45,251 nt of DNA. Source: JBJYKD01 sp049310025. GTDB taxonomy: Bacteria > Bacillota > Thermosediminibacteria > Thermosediminibacterales > Tepidanaerobacteraceae. The translations under genes and the position numbers were made by a program. The notes beneath the pieces were generated by a model that saw nothing but the letters and a program-made list of their open reading frames with translations, was not told the origin of the DNA and searched no databases. Positions 1-8,013 of the stretch are shown piece after piece. The DNA is taken from assembly GCF_049310025.1 (NCBI RefSeq), contig NZ_JBJYKD010000026.1:1-45251 (forward strand). Reading direction: 5' to 3'. How positions within the stretch are numbered: position 1 is the first letter of the stretch; every line of letters begins with the position of its first letter.

Positions 1-83
1 TTTTCTTCAGTTTTATTTAATTTTCTTTGCTGTTTTATGGTTGACAAATGAATTTTTTATTTATGCAACGCTAGTGATCAAAA

Positions 84-112
84 ATAATAGCATTACACAG
101 TTTTTATGTCAA
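84..112 (-). promoter_or_regulatory. Sigma-A-type promoter reading out of the left edge
   Basis: On the minus strand a perfect -35 box TTGACA (112-107) and TATTAT (89-84) are 17 bases apart. This would transcribe leftwards into a gene outside the window. It is a sequence match only; no start site is known. Confidence 0.5.
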
Positions 113-197
113 CATAATGTTAAATTTGTCCGTGTCAAGATGGATTATCAAGTCCTATTTTTTATATAAAAAACGCCCTCTGACAAAATTATTCATA

Positions 198-318
198 ATT
201 GACCTTATTTGCAGCATTATAAAGCTCCCTTACTCAATGTTAAGGGATGGCTTCGCCCGAACTTCGTTGGCCCTTGACCTCTCACTTATTCGCTTTACGT
301 AGTGGCTGTAAGGTCAAT
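198..318. repeat. 121-bp element bounded by a 10-bp inverted repeat
   Basis: ATTGACCTTA (198-207) and its exact complement TAAGGTCAAT (309-318) enclose an AT-rich segment. Just inside, CAGC (212-215) can pair with GCTG (305-308). A 36-base core (240-275) is partly repeated at 30033-30062. It could be a degenerate mobile-element end, a small non-autonomous element, or a structured RNA. No target-site duplication was recognised. Confidence 0.45.
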
Positions 319-475
319 CAGGTAATGTAATATTAACTTTTTCTTTGGAAATAGGTATTACTTTATTGGATTCATAGTGTGTTGGCAGTATCATGACTGC
401 TGTAGCGTCATTGGTGAAATCCATTGCGATGCTGATGTTGTTTTTCAAGCTCAAACGGAACTTAAATATTACTGT
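314..475 (-). pseudogene. C-terminal protein fragment, family unknown
   Basis: An open minus-strand frame of 53 codons, with no good start and no Shine-Dalgarno site, ends at a stop inside the right arm of the inverted repeat. It contains MDFTNDATAVMILP and ESNKVIPISKEK, which look like real protein rather than random translation. The composition is AT-rich, unlike the lysine genes beside it. I read it as the tail of a decayed gene and do not recognise the family. Confidence 0.3.
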
Positions 476-645
476 TTAAAATGTGGGTGTGTCTCCTTTT
501 TCAGAGAGGATAAGGCTCTGTAGGGATACAGTCTGAGCGCTTGATTGAAGGATCATACCCTTAAATCTTCTCCCTTTCTCTCTGGGGGAGAAGGCACAGC
601 TAACGGTCGCCGCTACCAGCCCCACGTCAGACTTTTTCTGTAAAA
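476..645. other. Gene-poor stretch with one hairpin
   Basis: No coding frame is supported between the fragment and the dapA terminator. A stem CTTCTCCC/GGGGAGAAG at 567-593 is present but is not followed by a T run on either strand. Nothing else was recognised. Confidence 0.4.
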
Positions 646-702
646 GCCCGCCCGTGCCGGGCGCACGTACAATCCGGCCAGTGATATTGTCACCGGCCGG
701 AT
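646..702 (-). terminator. Double hairpin after dapA, probable operon terminator
   Basis: Going leftwards from dapA, the first stem pairs ATCCGGCC(A/G)GTGA arms at 672-702. A second, GC-rich stem GCCCG-TGC-CGGGC at 650-662 is followed on the minus strand by GGGCTTTT. The position just beyond dapA fits the end of the dapB-asd-dapG-dapA transcript. Confidence 0.6.
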
Positions 703-744
703 ATTTAAATTTCAGCCTCTGTTTACCAGGGGCTTTTTACGGGC

Positions 745-1641
745 TCATTTGAGTATGCCCTGTTCTATTAACACCTTGCGGAGCTTTTCCGCCTCATGTT
801 CCGCCAGCTCACAGAGCGGGGGCCTCAATTTACCCGTTTTGAAGCCAAGCATACCGAGCGCCGCCTTTACCGGGATGGGGTTCGTGGTCATGAACAGCGC
901 CTTAAAAATCGGGAACAGGCGCCCATGAATTTCCGCCGCTTCTTTCACCCTGCCCTCCTCATAGGCAATTATCATTTCGCGCATTTCTCTTCCGACGATG
1001 TGGGAGGCGACACTCACCACACCGCGGCCGCCCAGGGATAATATGGGCAGGGTCAATGAATCATCCCCGCTGTATATGGCGAAATCGGGCCCGGTGTTTT
1101 TCCTGATGGTCGTAACCTGGTCCATATTGCCGCTTGCTTCCTTGACTGCCACAATGTTCTTTATCTCCGCCAGCCTTGCCACCGTGGCGGCCTCCAGGTT
1201 GCAGCCGGTCCTGGAGGGCACGTTGTAGAGCATGATGGGCAGTGAGGTTTCCCTTGCCACCGCCGCAAAGTGCCGGTACAGCCCCTCCTGGGTGGGTTTG
1301 TTGTAATAGGGCACCACCAGCAATACCCCGTCCACCCCAATTTTCTCCGCCGCCCTGGTCAGTTCTATAGTCTCTTTTGTGTTGTAATTGCCGGTCCCCG
1401 CTATGACCCGGGCCCTGCCATTTACCGCGCGGACCACGGTTTTAAACAATTCCAGTTTCTCTTCCTTCGAGAGGGTAGGCGACTCTCCGGTGGTCCCGGC
1501 CACCACCAGGGTATCGCTGCCGTTTTCGGCAAGATGGACCGCCAGCCTCCCGGCTTCCTCGAAATTCACTTCGAGATCATCGTCAAAAGGGGTCACCATA
1601 GCCGTTATGACTCTACCGAAATCAACCAATTTTTCCACCAT
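745..1641 (-). CDS. dapA: 4-hydroxy-tetrahydrodipicolinate synthase
   Basis: DapA condenses pyruvate with aspartate semialdehyde, the first committed step to diaminopimelate, lysine and spore dipicolinate. The 298 residues are full length for this TIM-barrel family. Visible landmarks are GTTGESPTLS (49-58) with the catalytic Thr pair, Tyr139 and Arg144 in LYNVPSRTG, and the Schiff-base lysine K167 in VAVKEASGN. It is the last gene of the lysine operon, about 100 bases after dapG. The start is uncertain: ATG at 1641 abuts an AAAGGG, whereas TTG at 1629 sits five bases after GGTGG and would give a family-like N-terminus beginning MVDFGRV. Confidence 0.95.
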   Translation of the reverse strand: MVEKLVDFGRVITAMVTPFDDDLEVNFEEAGRLAVHLAENGSDTLVVAGTTGESPTLSKEEKLELFKTVVRAVNGRARVIAGTGNYNTKETIELTRAAEKIGVDGVLLVVPYYNKPTQEGLYRHFAAVARETSLPIMLYNVPSRTGCNLEAATVARLAEIKNIVAVKEASGNMDQVTTIRKNTGPDFAIYSGDDSLTLPILSLGGRGVVSVASHIVGREMREMIIAYEEGRVKEAAEIHGRLFPIFKALFMTTNPIPVKAALGMLGFKTGKLRPPLCELAEHEAEKLRKVLIEQGILK

Positions 1642-1696
1642 CCCTTTAATATAATTTTATATTTTATCTTCATAATGATTTTTCTGAAAACCCTCC

Positions 1697-1730
1697 GCCG
1701 GCGGCGGACTGCCGCCTGCCGCCGCTAGGT
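1697..1730 (-). other. GC-rich stem-loop between dapG and dapA
   Basis: GCGGCGG (1701-1707) pairs with CCGCCGC (1719-1725). On the minus strand it leads to GGCGGAGGGTTTT, so it may act as a partial terminator or as a stability element tuning dapA relative to dapG. No independent dapA promoter could be identified downstream of it. Confidence 0.4.
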
Positions 1731-1747
1731 TTTACAAAAAACATGTC

Positions 1748-2971
1748 TTATTTACCCAGATTAAATTTCCTGTGCAGTGCCTGCACCGCCTTTTCCATTT
1801 TGGCCTCTTCCACCAGGCACCATATGGTGGTGTAGGAATCCGCGGATTCCAGAATCTCAATCCCCTCTTCCGCCAGGGCCTCCACGATGTTTGCCATGAC
1901 TCCAGGGACGCCCGTCATCCCCGCTCCCACAACGGCCACTTTGGCGCAGCCCTTTTTCACGGCCACCGGTATCTTCATGTCCTCGATTATCCGGACCGCC
2001 CGCGAGCTGACTTCATCTTTTACGGTAAACACCATTGCTTCGGGAGAAATGTTGATGAAGTCGATGCTTATGTCGGCCCGGGCCAGGGCCTTCAGCATTT
2101 TGACCTGCAGTGTTTTGTCTTCAAGCGCGCCGGTATTTATCCTGAGCTGAGTCAAACCGGGAATCTGGGTTATGCCGGTAATTACCCTCCCGTTTAATAT
2201 TGTGGCCCCTCCCTCCTTAAACACCCCGGCGCCTGTAACCACCGTCCCCGGTTCATCGTTGAAAGTGCATTTTATCTTCAGCGGGATGTTTTTTTGCATG
2301 GCAATTTCCACAGCCCTGGGATGCACCACCCTGGCGCCTTCATGGGCCAGCTGGCAGATTTCATTGTATGTAACAGTATCAAGGGTTCTGGCATCGCTCA
2401 CTATCCTGGGGTCCGCCGTCTTGATGCCGTCTACATCCGTATAGATTTCCACCGCCTCCGCATCCAGGGCCACTCCCAGTGCCGCGGCCGTGGTGTCGCT
2501 CCCGCCCCGGCCAATAGTGGTGATCTCGCCGTCCTCGGTTATTCCCTGGAAGCCGGCCACCACCACGATCTTATCCTCCTCAAGGTGCGTCAGTATCCTG
2601 CCGGGGTCCACCCTGCGTATGGTCGCATTTCCGAACCGGTTGTCGGTGATAATGCCCGCCTGGGCCCCGGTTAAAAAGATGGCCTTGAATCCTGCGGCCT
2701 GCAGGGAACCGGTTAAAACGGTGCCGGAAATGATTTCCCCGCAGGAGAGGATAAGGTCCATCTCCCTCGGAGATACATTTGAACCCGAAGCTTCCAGAAG
2801 ACCCTTCAGGGTATCGGTGGCATAAGGGGCGCCCCGCCTCCCCATGGCGGAAACCACGACCACCAGCCGGTAACCCTGCTTTCGGGCATTAATTATTTTT
2901 TCTATCACCCGCCGCCTCGCTTCGGGTGTGGCCACCGATGTTCCTCCAAATTTCTGTACCAGAATCTTCAT
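1748..2971 (-). CDS. dapG: Aspartate kinase (DapG/LysC type)
   Basis: It phosphorylates aspartate at the head of the lysine, threonine, methionine and diaminopimelate pathway. The N-terminal amino-acid kinase domain begins KILVQKFGGTSV. The last third carries tandem ACT regulatory domains (for example around GLTQLRINTGALEDK and AKVAVVGAGMTGVPG). At about 407 residues it is a monofunctional enzyme. I start it at the ATG at 2971 because GGTGGGGG lies just upstream. That site overlaps the asd stop, indicating translational coupling. The order asd-dapG-dapA matches the Bacillus asd-dapG-dapA operon, which favours the DapG (diaminopimelate-sensitive) class over LysC, but the effector cannot be read from sequence. 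Confidence 0.93.
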   Translation of the reverse strand: MKILVQKFGGTSVATPEARRRVIEKIINARKQGYRLVVVVSAMGRRGAPYATDTLKGLLEASGSNVSPREMDLILSCGEIISGTVLTGSLQAAGFKAIFLTGAQAGIITDNRFGNATIRRVDPGRILTHLEEDKIVVVAGFQGITEDGEITTIGRGGSDTTAAALGVALDAEAVEIYTDVDGIKTADPRIVSDARTLDTVTYNEICQLAHEGARVVHPRAVEIAMQKNIPLKIKCTFNDEPGTVVTGAGVFKEGGATILNGRVITGITQIPGLTQLRINTGALEDKTLQVKMLKALARADISIDFINISPEAMVFTVKDEVSSRAVRIIEDMKIPVAVKKGCAKVAVVGAGMTGVPGVMANIVEALAEEGIEILESADSYTTIWCLVEEAKMEKAVQALHRKFNLGK

Positions 2972-2983
2972 TTTTGCCCCCAC

Positions 2984-3991
2984 CTATATCAACCCGTAAT
3001 TCAATAACAATTCGGCTATCTGGACCGCATTGGTGGCGGCGCCCTTCCTCAACTGGTCCGCCACAACCCACATGCACAGCCCGCTGGGGCAGGATATGTC
3101 CTCCCTGATGCGGCCTACGAATACCTCGTCGCGATTGGAGCAATCCGCAGGCATTGGATAAATCGCCTTTCCGGGGTCGTCCATCACGACCACCCCCGGC
3201 GCCCTGCTCAGTATCTCCCTGGCCTCCGCCGGGGAAAGCTTTCTTTCGGTCTCAATGGTAACGGCTTCGGAATGGCTTCTCAGCACCGGCACCCTGACGG
3301 CTGTGGCGCTAATGAGAATGCTGTCGTCGTGGAACATCTTCCTGGTCTCATATACCATTTTCATTTCTTCCTTTGTGTAGGAGTTTTCCATAAAAACATC
3401 TATGTGAGGTATAAGGTTAAAAGCTATCCGGTGCGGAAAAACCTTTGGCGGCATCATGTCACCGGCCAGCACCGCACCGGTCTGTTCTATCAGCTCGTCC
3501 ATCGCTTCCTGGCCCGCGCCGGATACGGCCTGATAAGTCGAAACAATCACCCGCTTAATCCTCGCGGCATCGTGGAGCGGCTTTAAAGCCACCACCATCT
3601 GAATGGTGGAACAGTTGGGGTTGGCGATGATGCCCCGGTGCCACCTGACGTCGTCGGGGTTTACTTCCGGCACCACCAGCGGCACCTGGGGATCCAGGCG
3701 GAAATTGCTGCTGTTGTCGATGACCACGGCGCCGCGCTTTACGGCTTCGCCTGCGAATTTTAAACTGGCCTCTCCTCCGGCAAACAGCGCGAGGTCCACG
3801 CCGTTAAAGGATTCCGGGGTTGTTTCTTCGATTTCGTATTCCCTGTCACCGAATTTTATCTTTTTCCCGGCCGAGCGCCTGGTGGCCAGCAATTTTAAAT
3901 TTCCTACGGGGAACCGGCGCTCTTTGAGCACTTCCAGGATGGTATTCCCCACAGCGCCCACCCCGACTACAGCTACGTTCAATTTCTTCAT
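2984..3991 (-). CDS. asd: Aspartate-semialdehyde dehydrogenase
   Basis: It reduces aspartyl phosphate to aspartate semialdehyde with NADPH. The Rossmann motif is VVGVGAVGNTI (8-18). The catalytic cysteine is C127 in NPNCSTIQ, and the general-base histidine is H240 in RVPVLRSHSE. The length of 335 residues is typical. An excellent GGAGGG lies upstream of the ATG. It sits between dapB and dapG in one transcription unit. Confidence 0.96.
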   Translation of the reverse strand: MKKLNVAVVGVGAVGNTILEVLKERRFPVGNLKLLATRRSAGKKIKFGDREYEIEETTPESFNGVDLALFAGGEASLKFAGEAVKRGAVVIDNSSNFRLDPQVPLVVPEVNPDDVRWHRGIIANPNCSTIQMVVALKPLHDAARIKRVIVSTYQAVSGAGQEAMDELIEQTGAVLAGDMMPPKVFPHRIAFNLIPHIDVFMENSYTKEEMKMVYETRKMFHDDSILISATAVRVPVLRSHSEAVTIETERKLSPAEAREILSRAPGVVVMDDPGKAIYPMPADCSNRDEVFVGRIREDISCPSGLCMWVVADQLRKGAATNAVQIAELLLNYGLI

Positions 3992-4069
3992 TTCTCATAT
4001 CCCTCCAGAAGTTGTTGCATCAATTTATTTTATTATAAATACCTGAAAAAGGTGCTTGCCAAAAGACCG

Positions 4070-4879
4070 TCAGAACTCCATCAAGTTTTCCAGCCCGATA
4101 ACCACCCCTTGAAGCTCCCGGACTTTCCTTACGGCCAGGAGAACACCGGGTACAAACGACACCCGGCTGGTGGAATCGTGCCTTATGCTCAATATCTGAC
4201 CCAATCCGCCGAATATCACTTCCTGGTGGGCTATCAGCCCCGGAAGCCTGACGCTGTGGATTCTTACGCCATTCAGGCTTCCTCCGCGGACGTTGGGTAA
4301 TTTCTCCAGCTCGGGCCTTTTGGCCTCTTCCACATGCCCCCGTTCGCGGTTAATTAGTTCCGCCGTCATCAGTGAAGTCCCCGATGGGGCGTCGAGTTTG
4401 CCGTCATGGTGAAGTTCGATGATCTCAACATCCGGGAAGTACCTGGCGGCCATTCTGGCCATCAGCATCATTAAAACCGCGCCAATGGCAAAATTGGGCG
4501 CCAGGAAAGCACCGGTACGGTTTTGCTCACACCAGGCCCGCAGTTTTTCAATATCCGACGGAGCCAGTCCGGTGGTACCTATAACAGGCCTCACTCCGTT
4601 GAAAACGGCCACCCGCGCGTTTTCCAGGGCAGCCTGGCTGTTGGTGAAATCTACCATTACCTCGGCATCGGTTCTTTTGATAACCTGTTCCAGGTCTTTT
4701 TCCACAATTATTCCTGTTTGTTTTTTCCCCACCAGTTCTCCCAGGTCTTGCCCCGTGCCCGCCACGTCTACGGCGCCCACCAGTTCCATATCCTCCTGTT
4801 CCAGAATGGCGGAAGAAATTTCCCTCCCGACCCTCCCGGCCGCGCCTGTCACGATGACTTTAATTTTACCCGCAACCAT
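4070..4879 (-). CDS. dapB: 4-hydroxy-tetrahydrodipicolinate reductase
   Basis: DapB reduces the DapA product with NAD(P)H. The cofactor motif VTGAAGRVGREI is at the N-terminus, and the family signature ELHHDGKLDAPSGTS lies in the middle of the protein. The frame is open further upstream to 4984, but ATG 4879 has AAGGA eight bases before it and gives about 269 residues, the normal family length. The upstream part would be riboswitch leader. First gene of the lysine operon. Confidence 0.95.
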   Translation of the reverse strand: MVAGKIKVIVTGAAGRVGREISSAILEQEDMELVGAVDVAGTGQDLGELVGKKQTGIIVEKDLEQVIKRTDAEVMVDFTNSQAALENARVAVFNGVRPVIGTTGLAPSDIEKLRAWCEQNRTGAFLAPNFAIGAVLMMLMARMAARYFPDVEIIELHHDGKLDAPSGTSLMTAELINRERGHVEEAKRPELEKLPNVRGGSLNGVRIHSVRLPGLIAHQEVIFGGLGQILSIRHDSTSRVSFVPGVLLAVRKVRELQGVVIGLENLMEF

Positions 4880-5037
4880 GACACTCATCCTTTCCAAGTT
4901 TTTTATATATTTATATGCAGACCGGTAAACAAACAGCAGCCCATTTTCCGCGATCAGGCGATTTTGTTCCGAATAAAAAATCATAAAATTAAAACGATTA
5001 TGGCACCAGAGCTCATAACCGTTTTACACAAATTAAA

Positions 5038-5057
5038 AAAATTCCCACGGTTGTGAG
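5038..5057 (-). terminator. Candidate terminator in the lysine riboswitch leader
   Basis: On the minus strand CTCAC-AACC-GTGGG forms a short stem followed by AATTTTTTT. Its 5' arm shares bases with the 3' strand of riboswitch helix P1 (CTATCTC). A rival pairing joins the same CTCACAACCGT to ACGGTTATGAG downstream. This is the likely expression platform, but the stem is short and the switching logic is unclear. Confidence 0.5.
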
Positions 5058-5225
5058 ATAGCGCTCCACCAAATAACACTCTGGTGACAGTGCCGCACCT
5101 CTTAAATGCGACCCCAGCCCGGGAACGCGGGAATTCCCGGACTTCGGCGAACGCCCCTTTCCCGCCGGATCATCGCCCCCAACTCACCGGCGGTACTCTT
5201 GGCTATCGCAACCTCTACCTCACCC
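5053..5225 (-). promoter_or_regulatory. Lysine riboswitch (L box)
   Basis: Minus-strand reading shows the conserved L-box blocks in order: GAGGTAGAGG with GCG, AAGAGTA, AAAGGGGCGTTCGCCGAAG, a GGGCTGG segment, GCACTGTCA, and TGGAGCGCTATCTC. P1 pairs GAGGTAG with CTATCTC over seven base pairs. It lies between a strong promoter and dapB, the expected place for lysine control of the dapB-asd-dapG-dapA operon. The motif order and context make this a confident call. Confidence 0.93.
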
Positions 5226-5254
5226 CTCTGCCGACAGGGGTATTAATTTTTATT

Positions 5255-5284
5255 ATATTATCATTAACTTCCATGCCATGTCAA
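5255..5284 (-). promoter_or_regulatory. Promoter of the lysine operon
   Basis: TTGACA (5284-5279) is followed by an AT-rich -10 region, TAATAT (5260-5255, spacing 18) or the overlapping GATAAT (5262-5257, spacing 16). Transcription would begin just before the lysine riboswitch. It is back-to-back with the cobalamin promoter. Confidence 0.75.
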
Positions 5285-5332
5285 GCTTTTTCTCGGCTCT
5301 TTTTTTTAATATTGCAATGATTTTCTTATTTG

Positions 5333-5362
5333 TTGACACAACCGACAGCTTTTTTATATAAT
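5333..5362 (+). promoter_or_regulatory. Promoter of the cobalamin-controlled cbl genes
   Basis: TTGACA (5333-5338) and TATAAT (5357-5362) are 18 bases apart, placing the start roughly 20 bases before the cobalamin riboswitch. Divergent from the lysine promoter, with about 50 bases between the two -35 boxes. Confidence 0.8.
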
Positions 5363-5387
5363 AATATCAGTAAAATTGCAGCAACCC

Positions 5388-5538
5388 TCTCGAGGTGCCC
5401 CCTTGGGGGAGAATAGGGAAGACCGGTGAAAGTCCGGCGCGGTCCCGCCACTGTAAAGGGGAGCGGCTTAATGTATCCACTGGGAAACCGGGAAGGATTA
5501 AGCGGCTGTGAACCTGAGCCAGGAGACCTGCCTTGAGA
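5388..5538 (+). promoter_or_regulatory. Cobalamin (B12) riboswitch
   Basis: The aptamer core is visible as GGTGCCC, GGGAA(G), GGTGAAAGTCCGGCGCGG, TCCCGCCACTGTA, and the B12 box AGCCAGGAGACCTGCC near 5517-5533. It precedes a terminator and the cblT-cblS genes, so adenosylcobalamin should repress this precursor-salvage pair. Confidence 0.95.
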
Positions 5539-5564
5539 GGTTTTGATTCCGGGGATGATGGTAA

Positions 5565-5602
5565 AGTCCGCGGTCTAATGCATGTTAGACTGCGGGCTTT
5601 TT
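5565..5602 (+). terminator. Riboswitch-controlled terminator
   Basis: A long stem AGTCCGCGGTCTAA / TTAGACTGCGGGCT with the loop TGCATG is followed by a run of T. It lies between the B12 box and the cblT start codon, so it is the likely off-state of the cobalamin switch. Confidence 0.88.
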
Positions 5603-5643
5603 CATTTGTGTTAAAAACAATAAATACAGGAGGGTTCAGGATC

Positions 5644-6144
5644 ATGCAAAAAACAAAAAATCTGGTTTTGACGGGAATGTTTATTGCCCTAAGCGCCGCG
5701 GGGGCCGCCATCAAGTTGCCAAGCCCCACGGGGACGGTTGCCTTCGATTCGGCCCCGGGGTTTCTGGCCGCCCTTTTTCTGGGCCCCGGATACGGTGCAG
5801 TCACCGCCGCCCTGGGGCACCTTTTTACCGGTTTTTTAGCCGGATTTCCCTTGACCCTGCCCCTGCACTTGATTATTGCCCTGGAGATGGCCGTTTTCGC
5901 CTGGGTGTACGGCCGGCTCAAAAGATTCAGCCTTCCACTGGCGGTGGTCGCAGCCACGCTTCTAAACGGGATAGTGGCGCCGGCCAGTTTTATCCCGCTG
6001 CCGCAGTTTGGCTTTGGTTTTTTTGCCGCCATGGTTATTCCGCTGCTCTCGGCTTCTTTTGCCAACGTGGCCTTGGCCGCCCTGGTTTACAGGGCCGTGG
6101 CGGCGGTTTTCAAACCGGATGAAGCATCTCTGTCAAATAGATAG
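5644..6144 (+). CDS. cblT: ECF transporter S component, probable alpha-ribazole transporter CblT
   Basis: A hydrophobic protein of 166 residues with about five or six membrane segments and the ECF S-component N-terminus (KNLVLTGMFIALSAAGAAIKLP). The start follows AGGAGGG. In Firmicutes this S component paired with CblS imports alpha-ribazole, the lower-ligand nucleoside precursor of cobalamin, using the shared ECF energising module, which is not in this window. The cobalamin riboswitch and the adjacent cblS-like gene support this substrate. A different cobalamin-related substrate cannot be excluded. Confidence 0.82.
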   Translation: MQKTKNLVLTGMFIALSAAGAAIKLPSPTGTVAFDSAPGFLAALFLGPGYGAVTAALGHLFTGFLAGFPLTLPLHLIIALEMAVFAWVYGRLKRFSLPLAVVAATLLNGIVAPASFIPLPQFGFGFFAAMVIPLLSASFANVALAALVYRAVAAVFKPDEASLSNR

Positions 6145-6202
6145 ATGTGAAACCACTTTCTACGCAAAGATAAAACCATAGATTACACTGGAGGGGAAAA
6201 AG

Positions 6203-6943
6203 TTGGCAGAAAACAAAATCCTGCCCTCAAACCGGGATGTGTGCATTGTAGATATTCCGGGGGACTTCTATCTCACGATAGCATGCGATTCCGCGGGGGG
6301 GATTGGTGAGAAGCGGAGGGATGTGGTGAAGGTACCGGCATCCGTGGTGGGGAGGTTCACCTGCCGGGTGGCCCTGATGGAAACCCTGGCCGTTGGGGCC
6401 GCCCCAAAGGCGGTGGCGGCCGCCGTATGCTGCGAGCCGTCACCCACCGGGGAAAAAATCTTGGCGGGAATCAGGGAGGAATTGTGCGAAGCCGGCCTGG
6501 ACCTGCCCGTGGTCATCAGCACAGAAAAAAACATCCTCACCTGTCAGACAGGCCTCGGCGTCACGGTAACCGGAATAGCAAAAAAAAGCGACCTGCGCGT
6601 GAACAGAACGCGGGCCGGAGACAGGCTTTACTGTGTCGGGATGCCCAGGGTGGGAGACGAGGTAAAATTAAACGACTCCCGGATCGCCGACACAAATCTG
6701 GTAAGAAAGCTTTCCCAGATTCCATGCATACATGACATAATTCCCGTTGGTTCCAAAGGCATAAAAGGCGAAGCGGAGCTCCTGGTGTCACATCTGGGTC
6801 TTTCACTGACCTGGCAGGATAATGTGCCGCTGGACATAAAAAAATCCGCCGGCCCGGCCACATGCGTCCTGGTTACCAGCTCCGAGGATTTAAAACTTAC
6901 GTGTTCCCAGCCGGTATACTTATTGGGCGTCATTGATGTTTGA
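6203..6943 (+). CDS. cblS: AIR-synthase-related protein, probable alpha-ribazole kinase CblS
   Basis: 246 residues with a PurM/ThiL-like N-terminal metal-nucleotide motif (IACDSAGGIG near 27-36) and the typical PurM-type stretch GRFTCRVALMETLAVGAAPKAV. CblS-type proteins phosphorylate alpha-ribazole to alpha-ribazole phosphate in cobalamin salvage. The TTG start at 6203 is chosen because GGAGGGG lies six bases before it. It is cotranscribed with cblT behind the B12 riboswitch. The kinase function rests on family and context. Confidence 0.8.
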   Translation: MAENKILPSNRDVCIVDIPGDFYLTIACDSAGGIGEKRRDVVKVPASVVGRFTCRVALMETLAVGAAPKAVAAAVCCEPSPTGEKILAGIREELCEAGLDLPVVISTEKNILTCQTGLGVTVTGIAKKSDLRVNRTRAGDRLYCVGMPRVGDEVKLNDSRIADTNLVRKLSQIPCIHDIIPVGSKGIKGEAELLVSHLGLSLTWQDNVPLDIKKSAGPATCVLVTSSEDLKLTCSQPVYLLGVIDV

Positions 6944-6998
6944 AGGCCATAAGCTCCCATCGGCCTGCACCCATCTACCTGCGGGTTTAAAACTGCTG

Positions 6999-7931
6999 TT
7001 ACTGCTGCATTTCCATGGACTTTATCGCATCCTGGATATTCTTTTCCGCGATTTGAGCCTTGATTTTTATTAGGTTCGGGTCCTTTTCGGCAAGGGCCTG
7101 TTGGAATTCTTTCAATGAAAATTCCACCTTTCCGGCGGTATCCATATTTTTAAGCTGAGCCTTAACTATTTCCCAGCCGGCAAGAGCTTTGGCCATTGCC
7201 GACGACGCCTCGCTTTCCTCGTTGTTCAAAGCCCTGTACAGCGCGTTTCTTATATTGTAGAGGATATTTTTGGCTTCGGGGGGCGACTTGGTTTTGAACA
7301 GTTTTTCAAAGGAGACGGTTTTTTCGTAGAGGTCGTTAGCGGAAAGCAATCCCTGATATAAATCCTGCCGGGTAAGGGTCATGGTGAGCCGGTTGAGGTT
7401 GGCGCTGAAGGCGCCCACCATGTCGGGGGTGGCTCCGTTTTTCATGGCTTCGGGCTGGAAGCTGTTCCACTGAGAGTGTATCTGGGTGACGGCCTGTTCA
7501 AATTTGGCCCAGTCGGGTTCCGACTCCTGTCCCGCCTGCCCCTGCATGCCGCCCTGGCCGCTCTGCTGGCCACCCTCCTGACCCCCTCCCTGACCTTTGC
7601 CCTGAGATTGCCCGCCTTTCTGTCCGCCCTGCCCACCGCTTTGCCGGTCGCCCTGCTGCCCCTGACCCGCCTGCCCGGCTCCCCTCCCCTGAGACGTGGG
7701 AGAGGGGGCGGCCTTTTTCAAATACTCTTTTTCAAAATCCTTAACAAGCTTTTCCACATCTGCCTGGAGTTTTTGCAGGGCTTGAGACTCCTTCTTTTCG
7801 GAACCGGAACCTCTGGAAGGGGATTTTGCCGGCTTCCTTGAACATCCGCCGGTTACTGCAAAACTCGAAACTGCAAGCATCAACGCCAGCAGATATATGA
7901 AAAATATCCTTAAGGCTTTTTGACAGTTCAT
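6999..7931 (-). CDS. Putative lipoprotein with a Gly/Gln-rich linker
   Basis: About 310 residues from the ATG at 7931, chosen for the AGGGGTGATTAT before it. A hydrophobic signal segment ends at VTGGCS, a lipobox-like cleavage site, followed by a basic/serine linker. A low-complexity stretch of Gly-Gln repeats (roughly residues 80-135) precedes a helical C-terminal half rich in charged residues. I recognise no named family. It is probably anchored on the outer face of the membrane. It follows fabZ at the end of the spoIIID-mbl gene block and may be cotranscribed. Confidence 0.75.
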   Translation of the reverse strand: MNCQKALRIFFIYLLALMLAVSSFAVTGGCSRKPAKSPSRGSGSEKKESQALQKLQADVEKLVKDFEKEYLKKAAPSPTSQGRGAGQAGQGQQGDRQSGGQGGQKGGQSQGKGQGGGQEGGQQSGQGGMQGQAGQESEPDWAKFEQAVTQIHSQWNSFQPEAMKNGATPDMVGAFSANLNRLTMTLTRQDLYQGLLSANDLYEKTVSFEKLFKTKSPPEAKNILYNIRNALYRALNNEESEASSAMAKALAGWEIVKAQLKNMDTAGKVEFSLKEFQQALAEKDPNLIKIKAQIAEKNIQDAIKSMEMQQ

Positions 7932-8013
7932 ATAATCACCCCTGACGTTCACCTTAAGAATATTTTTCCCCTTCCATGCGTCTTTATCCGTTGACCCAGA
8001 CCCTTTTATTTAT

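Noticed and set aside
117..302. 61-codon plus-strand frame inside the left-edge element
   Set aside because: No ribosome site. The end (MLRDGFARTSLALDLSLIRF) looks transposase-like and is part of the repeated core, but it is too short and unsupported to call as a gene; it is covered by the repeat entry.
5367..6065. 232-codon minus-strand open frame
   Set aside because: Antisense to the B12 riboswitch and cblT; low-complexity Lys/Arg/Pro translation and no ribosome site.
6944..6998. Terminator between convergent cblS and the lipoprotein gene
   Set aside because: Only a 5-bp AGGCC/GGCCT stem without a T run is visible on either strand.
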